This document shows positions 46,470 to 55,984 of a DNA stretch of 64,000 bases, piece after piece. Both the position numbers and the translations under genes were made by a program. The notes under the pieces were generated by a model. It ran no database searches. It saw only the letters and a program-made list of their open reading frames with translations, and was not told the origin of the DNA. The stretch lies in NCBI GenBank assembly GCA_017562135.1, contig QEYB01000798.1:100479-164478 (forward strand), written 5' to 3'. Source of the stretch: Dipylidium caninum. Its lineage: Eukaryota; Platyhelminthes; Cestoda; Cyclophyllidea; Dipylidiidae. Positions within the stretch are counted from its first letter, which is position 1, and every line of letters starts with the position of its first letter.

Positions 46470-47750
46470 CACTTTTGTGCCAATACGGTGGCAGCTTAAT
46501 TCCTCACCGAAACAACCCCTTCTCCTTCCTACTTGGAGAGCGCAACTTTAACCGCAACCACGCCAAGGACATAGACCGGGGACTGCGGCGCAGGGGAGAG
46601 ATCTGCTTGGGGCGTACGATGGGATGGTATCACATGTACACCAAAAGGTATTTGACGTGTCTTGGAGAAGGGACGTGCGGCATTCTGATAAACTGCTAAT
46701 GGTATCATATTCATAAATCAGGTGTTGAAATGGCCTTTGATGAGGATTAGAGGTAAGAGCAAAAGATGTTGCATCGTGTGTACCTCATCACCATCGCGAC
46801 TTCCACATCAGTCGACACAGACACCCAATTCCTCGGTTGAGAGCTTGTTCCGTAGTAGGAAATCCCAACGATTGCTGGCAGTATGCTCTTAGCAAGCCAA
46901 TAATCACAAATTCGCTACCACGAAAATGGTGGGATTGCATTCCCTTCGCTCGCCCATGGCGAATTCCAGTGGCTGCAGGGGGAAGGACAATCTTGTCGAG
47001 AGAGAGGAGCTTAGTCGTTAGAGGGGACAGAATTGCTTGGAGAGTAAGGGCGAGTGGGAATAGGACTTTGAAGCGACTGCCACTGTTGTAACCTTCAATG
47101 CATCTGACGCAGCAATTCATTCACGGAAATTTTCGGGTGAAAGAAAACAGTGCCGTTTCAATTTCGACAGTCGGTAGCGACGAATATCTGCCCGATGTTG
47201 CCTCAGAACACCTTCTTACAGGCATCACGACCCCAATGTGACGCATATTTGGTGGGTCGTGAGAGAGAAGCGAAAGGAATCGAAAGCACCTTCGGGAGGC
47301 GATGTCACCACCAGTCAAGTGAAGTTCCCTTGTTTCAGCATGCCAATGACGGTACACTGAAGAGTGCTACAACTTCGCGTTTTGCAGTTCATTCCCTTCC
47401 GCCTACGGGTGAAGCACATAAGAAGGAAGTAGGAGGTAGAGAACGAAGAAGCTGGTGTTCCTGTCGGTTGTTCATTGTGTCCCTGTTCTTCCGCCTAAAG
47501 CACTGTCTCCCTCCCCCATGGCACCTTCGTCTCCGATGTCCCCCACACTGGTTTGTTCGACTTAAACGCCCTTTCCTGGCTTTTGCTAACCCTACTTGTG
47601 TCGCCCTTACTACCTAAGTGCCACAGTCGGCTGAGTATGTGAGCTCAAGTTTGTGTGCACAATAGCCAAGAAGTGGGAAATCGAGTGCTATTACTAGTTT
47701 TGGGAGCTGCGCCGGCAGGACTTGACTTCGTTTTTGGGAATCATTCCCTG
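46470..47750. other. Intergenic, large ORFs without support
   Basis: It contains a 155-codon plus-strand frame (47150-47617) and overlapping minus-strand frames (46788-47120, 110 codons). Neither has a signal peptide, a motif or a relative in the window. The region is relatively GC-rich, which lengthens chance frames. Confidence 0.3.
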
Positions 47751-47761
47751 CGATGAGAGGA

Positions 47762-47768
47762 TATATAA
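47762..47768 (+). promoter_or_regulatory. TATA box of the 47.8 kb copy
   Basis: TATATAA 41 bp upstream of the ATG at 47809, nearly the same spacing as in the neighbouring 45.65 kb gene. Confidence 0.55.
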
Positions 47769-47808
47769 GGCAAATATTGTAGGATATTCCCCGGTGGCCT
47801 GGGTGTTC

Positions 47809-48547
47809 ATGAGACTGCCGAACTACTGGATTCTCCTCTTGTTCGCTCCCCTCTCCAATCTGAGAGGCGTGTTTGGCTGTTTTTATTCTTCACCGAAAGA
47901 TTTAGACCCACTCATGGTTACTTTCGTACAAAAACATATAGGTTACTAGCGCTTGCTTGTGTTTCGCATCATAATCGCCCAATCCAGTCACACAATGTTC
48001 GCCGTAATTGAGACTACTGCTAGCCACCGGGTGTCGTCTATTTGTGCAGTGATGTGATGAGGATTGCCAGATATTTAACGCAGGAGGCTCTCAAAGGTCT
48101 GGAAATACAATCGGTCAGATCCAGGCGGGTGTGGAGAGTTGATATTAGCCGGTCGGAGTCGAGCATGAGGTTGCGCCGAATGATAATTGCAAAGGGGAAC
48201 TTCGAGATTTATGTGAGGATGGATCATATTTCCCTTAATTACTTAGAATTCGTTGGCGGTAAGGAGAGGTAAGGTTCGGTCGCCAGAGCGATGCGTAACT
48301 GTGTCAATCCAACCCCTATAGAATGGTCGATGGTGAAGGCTACAATATTCTGGCCTTCCGGGTCTTAGGTGTGTTCCAGTATGACAAAAGAACGAACCGG
48401 GTCTCAGTGATCAGCAGGGGAACGCCGGTGATAGTTGAATCAAGCCGCAACTCTCTACATGCCAAACAAAGAAATTTGATAAAAAGGCCATTTCAATGGG
48501 CATTGATTTGGCAATACGCAATTCCTCCTGCAAAGAAAATTAAGTGA
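47809..48547 (+). pseudogene. Small secreted family member with a single TAG
   Basis: Exon 1 (47809-47941, 133 bp, phase 1) has a signal peptide: Met-Arg-Leu-Pro-Asn-Tyr-Trp-Ile-Leu-Leu-Leu-Phe. Exon 2 (48013-48268) is exactly 256 bp and ends at GTAAGG in phase 2. Exon 3 (48322-48547, 226 bp) is open and ends Pro-Pro-Ala-Lys-Lys-Ile-Lys-stop. The only lesion is at 48021-48023, where the motif reads Tyr-Cys-stop-Pro; TAG stands where relatives have CAG (Gln). Otherwise about 204 residues would be coded, with Met-Arg-Ile-Ala-Arg-Tyr-Leu-Thr-Gln-Glu-Ala-Leu and Phe-Arg-Val-Leu-Gly-Val-Phe-Gln-Tyr-Asp. No alternative acceptor restores the frame. It could be a very young pseudogene, a null allele or a sequencing error. 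Closest relative: the 45.65 kb gene. Confidence 0.7.
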
Positions 48548-48617
48548 TTTATCTGACACGGAAGACTGTCAAGCCTCCGGAGACTCTGTAGAGTAACAAG
48601 GCTTGTGACAGTTGTGA

Positions 48618-48623
48618 AATAAA
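48618..48623 (+). terminator. Poly(A) signal of the 47.8 kb copy
   Basis: AATAAA 70 bp after the exon 3 stop. Confidence 0.45.
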
Positions 48624-48639
48624 ATCGAAATGACAGCTT

Positions 48640-49095
48640 CCTACATCAATATGAAGTTCTTCCAAGTCCGCTTGATAAATTCTAAAGGGGGGGGGGGCTT
48701 CAGGTAGAAGTGGACGTGTGAACGACCTCGCCGCGTCTTCTTCATGCGGTAGGAGCATTCAGATTACTGGTAGAAGGGAGTATATGTTGAGCATGGTCAT
48801 TGAAAGAAGAATGGCCTTTGGCATGCCCTCTTTTGCACCTGTCTGGCATCAGTTCGTTTTCTGATACTTTTGCCTACTATACTGTTATGCAATGCTTTGT
48901 AAAAGTACTGATTTAAGGTGGAATCACAAGTCACAACCCCTTCTACTCATAGCTTCCCACGCTGGCAGTGGCTCACCATGATAAGTCCTCACAAACCGCT
49001 ACTCCTTCACCCTAATCGGAATGTTGACACTGCAGTCGCAGAGCCGCTTTCCTGCTACATCACACCAAAGAGCGGAGGGGAACTGATTCTGTTGG
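48640..49095. other. Intergenic with a G11 run
   Basis: A run of 11 G lies at 48687-48697. No gene recognised. Confidence 0.4.
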
Positions 49096-49335
49096 CCGCA
49101 GCAGGTGTGGAAGAGGAGTAATGCACTTATTAGCTGGGAATGCAATTGCCCCGTTATCAGAAGTAAACACAGTTCCAGTGACTTGGTGAATGTATGGGTG
49201 CGTGCGATCAGAAATGATTGTCAACGAATAGGGCTGAGATGTTCTGCCTGCTCCATTCATGCCTCGCCCAATACAGCGGCGCTTGTAGCGTCAGGACCTC
49301 AGTCATCATATGCCGTCAGAGGAAAGGTGGCGAGA
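49096..49335 (+). repeat. Repeat G, plus-strand copy
   Basis: Matches 44420-44660 inverted. The ORF 49105-49338 (77 codons) reads Leu-Val-Asn-Val-Trp-Val-Arg-Ala-Ile-Arg-Asn-Asp and then Leu-Arg-Cys-Ser-Ala-Cys. The frame is shared with the other copy. Unknown origin. Confidence 0.5.
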
Positions 49336-49479
49336 TGAGGAGCTCACGGTGTGTAGTACTCGTACAGGAAAACGATTTAACCCTAATTTAGGCGCACAGT
49401 TCTCGGTCTTAATTGCCGGACTTTATATTGCTAATTTACAGGTCTACAGATGCAAATGAAACGCGTCCTCAGTAATTCA

Positions 49480-49690
49480 GCTCAAACCGCGAAAACTTTT
49501 AAAGCCGTGAATAAACCACGCATAATTCATTTTGTGCACTGTAACGTATAGTATTAAATCGGAGGCAGTAAGTTTTAGTGGCGGAACCCAAATCCCCGGA
49601 GGACCAACATGGGTCAGAGGTCATGCTGTTCAATGCGAGAGGAATATGAACTGAGTCAGCTGAGGAGAAGAGTGGACGTATATCGATAGT
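49480..49690. repeat. Dispersed repeat H, second copy
   Basis: Matches 6480-6690 in the same orientation; here it joins repeat R1 directly at about 49690. Confidence 0.6.
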
Positions 49691-51770
49691 ACACAGCATA
49701 CAAAGGAGGAGCTGTTGTGAAATTGACCTACTGCGGACTGACACAGACCACGCGGTGGCCCATCCTCTGCTGAAAAACAAGTCGTGGAATTCCTTGATCT
49801 TGGACAGCCATAAAAACTAACTCCATGCTGTAACAGTGCATTCCGGGTGTTTATCAGGGACAGAGGACCAACTCAGGTGAATGGACTAGCTTACGGAGAC
49901 AAAAACAAGGGCGATATTGTGAGGCACTGAACACAGCCCCCATGAACAGTCGCGAGGCGTGATGCCACAGGACCTTCTTACGACCCTCTCTTCATCATCT
50001 TGATTGACGGCTCTCCGTTAAAGAAGTACTCTCGAAGAATGTGGGGATGGATGAAAGAGAATTTTGGAAGAAGACTCCTGGGCTTTGTATTGCCCGCAAA
50101 GTGGAAGGTGGTTCAGGAAGATCAGACAAACCAAGTGAAACGCCAAGTTCATGAGGCGCCCTTGCCAGGGAACTCAGTAAATGCCGTGAAAGCTCTCGCT
50201 GAACCGCCCATTGGATCTCAAGTTGGGTCAAACAAGGTCGGTCCTTTGTTTTCCCTACCAACAAGAGAACCAGCAAGGTGACATTCGATTTCCAAACATC
50301 AGCTTATGTTGGTCCGATGACCCGATTAATCTGTGTTCTGAACACCACCACGCACACTCTCCTTGAGACTGTGCCTTTTCATCTAAAGCGCAGAAGTGAT
50401 GTGCAGAATGCGGACAATATTCATTAATCAGAATAAAATGCAGAGAATGATTGCAATTTTTTGGAGATTATTCACAACTTCTTCCGCATTATTCTCTGTT
50501 CGCCATCCAAGCCATGTGAGGACTCTGTGGACATGGAATCCACTTGCCGTCCTTCCACAACAACAGTATTCTCGGCTGTTAATAGTGGTGAATAATGTTG
50601 AAAGACCCAACAAATCATCTCCGAAGTGTGCCATCATGGTACCAATGTGAAAAACTCGACAGATGTATTTGCTGAAATAAGCGTTGCAGCTCGAATCCGG
50701 CATCATTAGTAGTTGACATCCAACCAAAGATTTTACCGCCTTCACCATTAAAGCGATCTTCATCGAAAGCCATCCTAGCTCTAGATAAGTGCGTCCCATT
50801 TGGGTTTGAGGAAAAAATACCTTGCCACGTTTGACAGGCACGGCATAGAGGTTACGTAGTTGGTCATTGATGCCAAATATTTATGTGACAAATTTTATAT
50901 TAAGGGCGTATTACTACTACTACCTCATTTAGCAATAAAGAAATTAGTAGCATTGTCAATTTCAAAGAGGATTTCTAGCGCGCTCAAATAATATATTCAG
51001 GTGTATGACTAATCATTCATATTATAATTTATCCTAATTTATATATTCGCAGCACTCCTTAGATTAATCCACAACTAATCCCATCTGCCACATATTGATG
51101 CGGTTGGCTGCGTATCAAGTACATTCCTGGAAATAGAAAGGGCCGATTCTTGTAACGCTGGCAATTCCTGTAGCTCCAGGTTAATCTTTTACAGCCCACA
51201 GATAGTTCGGCCTCGACTTGGCAGGTTTGCTGGAAGACAGCGCTTCTAAGCCGGAAATCAGTCACAGATCTAGATTGATATATTTGAACCCATTTTGCTT
51301 ATAATCGGTTATTCCACCGTCTGGATTAATATTCTACAAAGTGTAATCAAAGCGCTATTTCCGCAAAGTGGGAGTTGTTTCATCAACATATCGTATATTC
51401 CTACTTCGTATTATCCTATTTTACTGCTTTCGTCTTCCTTCTATTAAATTGGCTGGTATTTCCAGAGATTTAATGGCGTTGTTATGGTCGCTATGATGGT
51501 ACCAGTAGTTTGCTCTTCTTGCTAATAGGCATTCGCGATGCCAACATGCAGTGTGTTCCACTTTTTGGCAAAAAGCATGTGGTAGTAAAATGTTCAAAAA
51601 TTGACACGGTTGGTTTGAGTTGCATGCGATTGTAAATCTACTAGGCATAGTTGGGAAGGAATATCTTATTGCATTTGATTTTGCGGTGTAATGCTTTGTT
51701 ATGCTTTTGCACTCTTCTGCACTGTTCCTTTACCTTAATTTTCTCTACTCTCACCGCAAAATTGCATTTT
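49690..51770. repeat. Segmental duplication R1, second copy
   Basis: Matches 10272-12370. The near-identical part is about 49742-50412. It lacks the roadblock gene that follows the first copy. The domain X frame seen at 10.86 kb is interrupted here near 50427 (TAA) and downstream. Confidence 0.75.
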
Positions 51771-51779
51771 TCGATAGCC

Positions 51780-52555
51780 TATCTGGTATATTTGAACGTT
51801 TATGGAGCCATGCTCTCTTGCCCCGCTGAACAACCTAGTTCCAGGTGAATGAGAGGTCGGTTGAGCAAGCACCTAGGCGTTCGCTATAGTCGTATGATCT
51901 AACGGATATGATCCACAGCAACTATTTCGTTTTACAACATGGATAGAAAGGCAATCCGATGGCCTCTTTGACAGGGAGGCTAATGAAGGTTGTTCCGTTT
52001 TCTCGTCCAGACTGCCTGAGTGATCTTGCACATGTTGAAGCCGCGCGAATTGACCTCTTTCACCTCATCGTTGGGCAGAGTCGACAAATGGCGAAGGTGG
52101 GATACAAGGAGTGAGAAGAGTCTTTAAAACTAGCTAACATTCCAGTCTTAAAGGTCAAATTTAACTAGCCAAATGGCGGTATAGTGGGTTGAGACCTAAG
52201 GTTTTTTCTGTGAGTCGATGGTGCCTTTCAAGTCTCTCCAATAGCAAGTGCTGCCAGGAGAACATGTAGGACTTCCGTGTTACGGCCTTTTTTCACTTCT
52301 GCGATAACTTCAAGCGAACAGGAGATGCGGTTCACTCAATTTAACCAATTGTAGGGTACGGGGACCTTGGCTCACTCACGGTGGTTGACGTAGCACACAT
52401 TAGTCTTAACTTCGCCACTTACTTCTCAAATGTAGACCTCGAATTTTCAAATCCACACTCGAGTACACCTGAGGCTTCTCCTCTTATACCAGACTTACGA
52501 TGAAATATGCTGATCGCTAACCCTGTACGCTCTTCCACTCACTTCAAGTTGCACC
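51780..52555. other. Intergenic, S 3' flank at the end
   Basis: No gene recognised. From about 52480 the sequence aligns, diverged, with 40.09-40.17 kb reversed (CTTATACCAGACTTACGATG), showing an older duplication around the recent inverted repeat. Confidence 0.4.
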
Positions 52556-52559
52556 AATT

Positions 52560-53698
52560 AAGAGGCTCTCATCAGCTGTCTTCTCGGCGTTCACAAAACC
52601 GATCATCAAGACAACACGTGCACCAGGACCCCATTTTCGCTGTCATCAGTTTCTTGTAGCAACGCAGAGTAGAACTCCCTTCTTCCCACCACACGATACC
52701 ACAAGCCAATTTCCTCGGCACGAGAGAGGGAGGTAAATTGAAACCAGTGAGAATGCATGAGACTCGCGCTTCGAGCTCGAGACAATAGCATACGCAGAAG
52801 AGTGTGCATTGAACTCGGATTGAATGTGACAGGGCAGTGCATATACTCGTTGTCACCCAACATTGGCTCATTGGCCAAAGTTTCAGTTGCAGTGATGTTG
52901 GTCAAGCATGCGCCTAGGAAGGAAGGTGAAGAGGAGGTGATTAGTAGAAGGGCAGCGAAGGTTGTGAGCTTCAGCATTCCGAGAAGGGGAAATGGAAATA
53001 GGATGAAGAGATATAAGGAGAGGTGAGTAGGAGTAGGAACGAGTTAATCCAGTTTAGGTGCGAAATCCTTTTATCACGCGCCATGTTATCACATTGTGCT
53101 TAAAGTCCATTCGAGATAAACTTCTTCTCCTGTCGACATTGGATTCATTGTTGGCAGGAGAGGGAACCATCAGGTGTTTTCGGAGGAGTCGTAGAATGCC
53201 CTCCTTTCCTGAACGTCGGTGCACAGATCTGCTTGTCATCGACATTGATTCCACAGTTTCCGTAAAAACGACAACACTGGCGACGGGGAAATTGTAATGG
53301 CAATCCCGATGTCGGCAACAAGAAGTGAATGCGAAATGTCGACACGGAGTGTGGAGTAAATCAGTTTAGGTAATCTGGGAAAAATGCTCAAATGCATATA
53401 GTGGAACTCCTTAAACAAATTTGCAGAGAGATATTTCTGAGCAATAAAACTGTTTGCTCATTTTCCTAATTGCGTCAACTGCAGTGACGCCACTAGTGGA
53501 CTCAGTTGAGTTCGCGCTCCCGTTTATTTCAAAGGACCAGTCACACTCTGAAACAAGGCCCACAATTGGGGCATGTTTAGGAGGTCAACTAAAGCAGTTA
53601 GGCTTAGTACTTTTGGTCCATCAAGTGGTTTCCACTGTTCCTAAGATGGGATACGACGTGAGCACACACCAGCATATCCACCCTGCTGACCCAGCTGA
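52560..53698. repeat. 1.13 kb inverted repeat, right arm
   Basis: Reverse-complement partner of 38957-40082. It includes the S gene on the minus strand and the spacer up to the promoter of the type A gene at 53.77 kb. Confidence 0.85.
52606..52977 (-). CDS. S small secreted protein, 123 aa
   Basis: A single open frame. Residues 1-23 are a signal peptide (Met-Leu-Lys-Leu-Thr-Thr-Phe-Ala-Ala-Leu-Leu-Leu-Ile-Thr), followed by Cys-Leu-Thr-Asn-Ile-Thr (an N-glycosylation sequon). The body includes Gly-Asp-Asn-Glu-Tyr-Met-His-Cys-Pro-Val-Thr-Phe, a basic helix-like Leu-Leu-Ser-Arg-Ala-Arg-Ser-Ala-Ser-Leu, Leu-Trp-Tyr-Arg-Val-Val-Gly and an acidic Gln-Glu-Thr-Asp-Asp-Ser-Glu-Asn. The balanced composition favours this frame over the Cys-rich alternative in the 39.7 kb copy. 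The Arg-Ser-Ala-Ser-Leu-Met frame is also shared with the 21.7 kb relic. It stands head to head with the type A gene at 53.77 kb, start codons about 0.8 kb apart. Function unknown; the reading frame is a judgement. Confidence 0.5.
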   Translation of the reverse strand: MLKLTTFAALLLITSSSPSFLGACLTNITATETLANEPMLGDNEYMHCPVTFNPSSMHTLLRMLLSRARSASLMHSHWFQFTSLSRAEEIGLWYRVVGRREFYSALLQETDDSENGVLVHVLS

Positions 53699-53707
53699 AT
53701 CAATGCC

Positions 53708-53715
53708 TATATAAG
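53708..53715 (+). promoter_or_regulatory. TATA box of the 53.8 kb type A copy
   Basis: TATATAAG 59 bp before ATG 53767, just outside the inverted repeat arm. Confidence 0.65.
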
Positions 53716-53726
53716 CGAGGAGAATT

Positions 53727-53741
53727 GGGGGGGGGGGGGGG
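53727..53741 (+). repeat. G15 homopolymer in the 5' UTR
   Basis: Fifteen consecutive G between the TATA box and the ATG at 53767. It is absent from the other type A leaders. Its length is likely to be unreliable in the assembly. Confidence 0.8.
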
Positions 53742-53766
53742 TCTTCGTAGGGCAGACGTCTGCATA

Positions 53767-54502
53767 ATGTTGATCTTCGTGACAATCTATCTACTCGGCT
53801 TCCTCATCTTTCACTTCACCGTCTTTGCATGCTCCAACCGGAAGAGTGACACGCTCGCGACGGTCTATGCTTCCACCTCTAGAGTGCTGACGGGTAATTG
53901 TCTAAATTTCATTTCCTCACCAGATGCCTCGCACACTTCATTGTACACGGTACTCACACGACGCATCTCTCACGTCATACAGCACCTTGTCAGCCACGAA
54001 GCATCGTCAGTGAACCTCAAGACATAATGAGAATGGCTAGACACTTGGTCTACGAGACTTTCAGGAGCATGGTGATACGAGACATACCCAGAACACGACA
54101 TTTGGTTGCCTATTTGGGAACTCCACCTGGAGGACCGCTCTGCTTTACGTTGATGTGGAGGGTCGGGAATTTAAAATTTCAGTGATAGGAAAGCATCTTA
54201 TCTTTGACCTCATCCCGTCTGCTCAAAAGTGTTACAGGTTGTTTTTTTTTTGACCTTCATTCCTTCTCTTCTCTAGTATCATACACCGCGGCGCCTACAT
54301 CATTGAAACATTTGAATTCACAGGACTATTTCGAGTTGATAAGTCATTACGTGAGGTCACTGTGCTCGAAGCTAAGAAATACCAAGTGTTGGATAGAGTT
54401 GAAGAAAAGTCTTTGACAAATCTCAAGGAGAGCGTTTTCGAAGGAATGTTGTTTTGGCATTCAAATTTGTCCATTTCGAATGCTTCATGTCGACTCGTTT
54501 AG
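53767..54502 (+). pseudogene. Type A small secreted protein, one base from open
   Basis: Exon 1 (53767-53893, 127 bp) carries the signal peptide Met-Leu-Ile-Phe-Val-Thr-Ile-Tyr-Leu-Leu-Gly and ends Thr-Val-Phe-Ala-Cys-Ser-Asn plus 19 codons. Exon 2 (53983-54237, 255 bp) opens Pro-Cys-Gln-Pro-Arg-Ser-Ile-Val, then has the helix Ile-Met-Arg-Met-Ala-Arg-His-Leu-Val-Tyr-Glu-Thr-Phe-Arg. It is one base shorter than the invariant 256: near 54116 it reads TTGGGAACTCC, where the 57.3 kb and 31 kb copies read TTGGGGAAC. Downstream of that point the family frame resumes (Val-Asp-Val-Glu-Gly-Arg-Glu-Phe-Lys-Ile-Ser-Val-Ile). Exon 3 (54277-54502, 226 bp) is fully open with Arg-Gly-Ala-Tyr-Ile-Ile-Glu-Thr-Phe-Glu-Phe-Thr-Gly-Leu-Phe, ending Ser-Cys-Arg-Leu-Val-stop in the correct phase. 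The single lesion sits in a G run. It is either a young pseudogene or an intact gene of about 202 aa with one consensus error. Confidence 0.75.
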
Positions 54503-54561
54503 AATGTCTCCTCCCCAAACACACGGCTCCTGGCACTGCATTTCTATAATACCTTTATAGC

Positions 54562-54567
54562 AATAAA
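54562..54567 (+). terminator. Poly(A) signal of the 53.8 kb copy
   Basis: AATAAA 60 bp after the stop. The corresponding site of the 31 kb copy is altered (CAATAAGC). Confidence 0.5.
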
Positions 54568-54599
54568 GCAGTATTTTCATTTGGAATATCGGCTTCTAT

Positions 54600-55280
54600 T
54601 AATCTGAACTCCATGTTATTTGGGGGGAGCAGAGAAATGTGCCACATGTGCACTGCCTTGTGAGGAGATACATTTTACTGCGAAATTTAAGCTAACGGCG
54701 TCAAGGCAGCCAACACTAATTCTTGACAGGTCCCCTCCTTTTACAGTTTAAAGGTGGCCACGCCAAGCCATTCTTCGGTAATCTGCAACATAATGCTCGT
54801 TTAACGTGGAGAGAAACGATGACAAGGCGGAACCAAGTTGCTTTCCCTCTGATGTCACATGATCGAAGTGTTCCACCTAAACGGCGGTTTCTGACTTCCC
54901 ATTGAAAAAACCACGTGCAAAATGTACTGAAATGACTGCATTTGGATCAGAAACATTTTTGTTTCTATGTGTTGCCGGAAGAGTGCTTTCACCTGACGTC
55001 GGTGGTGTCCTTAACCGCCTACAAGGCAAAATAATTTTCTAAGCAAACCAGCCAAAAACGCTACCATAAATACAAATAATTCACGAACCTTGCAAGTTGG
55101 TAGCCAAACATAATGCATATTGCAAAGCAGATGTGCATGCACTCTGGATGGTATTTTGGCTGAAGAGCTTCTTAACACTTTAAAACTATTGTTGTATGGT
55201 TTAGATGGTGAGGTTTCGAAGAGCACTTTAGGACTGATATAAAGACGAAGAGATACCATCACACTCACAAAGGACGAGCT
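54600..55280. other. 3' flank and intergenic
   Basis: The first 100 bp matches type A 3' flanks; no other feature is supported. Confidence 0.35.
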
Positions 55281-55282
55281 GA

Positions 55283-55690
55283 ACCTTGTCTCTAAATCTC
55301 CTTATTTTCACCTCTTGTGACTTAGGTTTCTGTGTGTAACTGGTAGAATGAGCTTCTTACTCATCTTTAGACGATGATCAGAATTTGCAACCCACAGTAC
55401 AGAATGCAATGTACTACTGTTTGTTTCGCCTTATTAATCGTTGCTCCAGCATCGAGGACTGCGTAGGGTCGGTAGCTTGGCCAGTCCGCTGTGAACGCGT
55501 GGCGGTTGTGGACGTGAGAACCAATGAAAGGTTATTGACACCAGCAAATAGCCTGCCACCTCAAGCTCCATTTCTGCAGGGTATTCACCTTCCCGGCGCG
55601 TGCCTTGCCATCAACTCAATTGATCTACACTTGTCCCCGTTCGCTCACTGCTTATCCGCTTCAGTAGAACATTCGTGTAGATTTCTTTGT
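55283..55690 (+). repeat. Repeat E, plus-strand copy, with 147-codon ORF
   Basis: Inverted match to 33840-34250. The ORF 55385-55828 (147 codons) includes the conserved Glu-Asp-Cys-Val-Gly-Ser-Val-Ala-Trp-Pro-Val-Arg-Cys-Glu stretch, then Val-Ala-Val-Val-Asp-Val-Arg-Thr. Its N-terminal 20 codons are in a shifted frame relative to the 34 kb copy, so the ORF as a whole is not conserved. I treat it as a diverged fragment, not a supported gene. Confidence 0.45.
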
Positions 55691-55699
55691 TGGCTATCA

Positions 55700-55980
55700 G
55701 GACATAAGTCCTTACACTTTGACGAAGGCTTTTGTTGGACAATTCCACCTGTGGCAGGTCGTCAGCGTTTAAAAAAAATCCCCAGGGAGAGCAAAAATTG
55801 GGTGGCTGCTCAGATGACGTTAGCTTAGCGGCTGACTGTTGCAACATTTGTAGTCTGCTGTTTTTCTTGTTCATGGAGTCCAAGGCAACCATGATGCTTT
55901 GTTACTGTCCGTACGACCAACTTTGCTGCAGCATTTGTATATTTTAACAAACAAAACAGGACGCGCCAGCCAAAGCACGC
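55700..55980. other. Intergenic, tail of the 147-codon ORF
   Basis: Nothing beyond the ORF noted in the previous entry. Confidence 0.3.
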
Positions 55981-55984
55981 GCCT

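Noticed and set aside
47150..47617. Longest plus-strand ORF of the window (155 codons)
   Set aside because: No signal peptide, no motif, no relative in the window, and it overlaps open frames on the other strand in a relatively GC-rich stretch. Probably chance.
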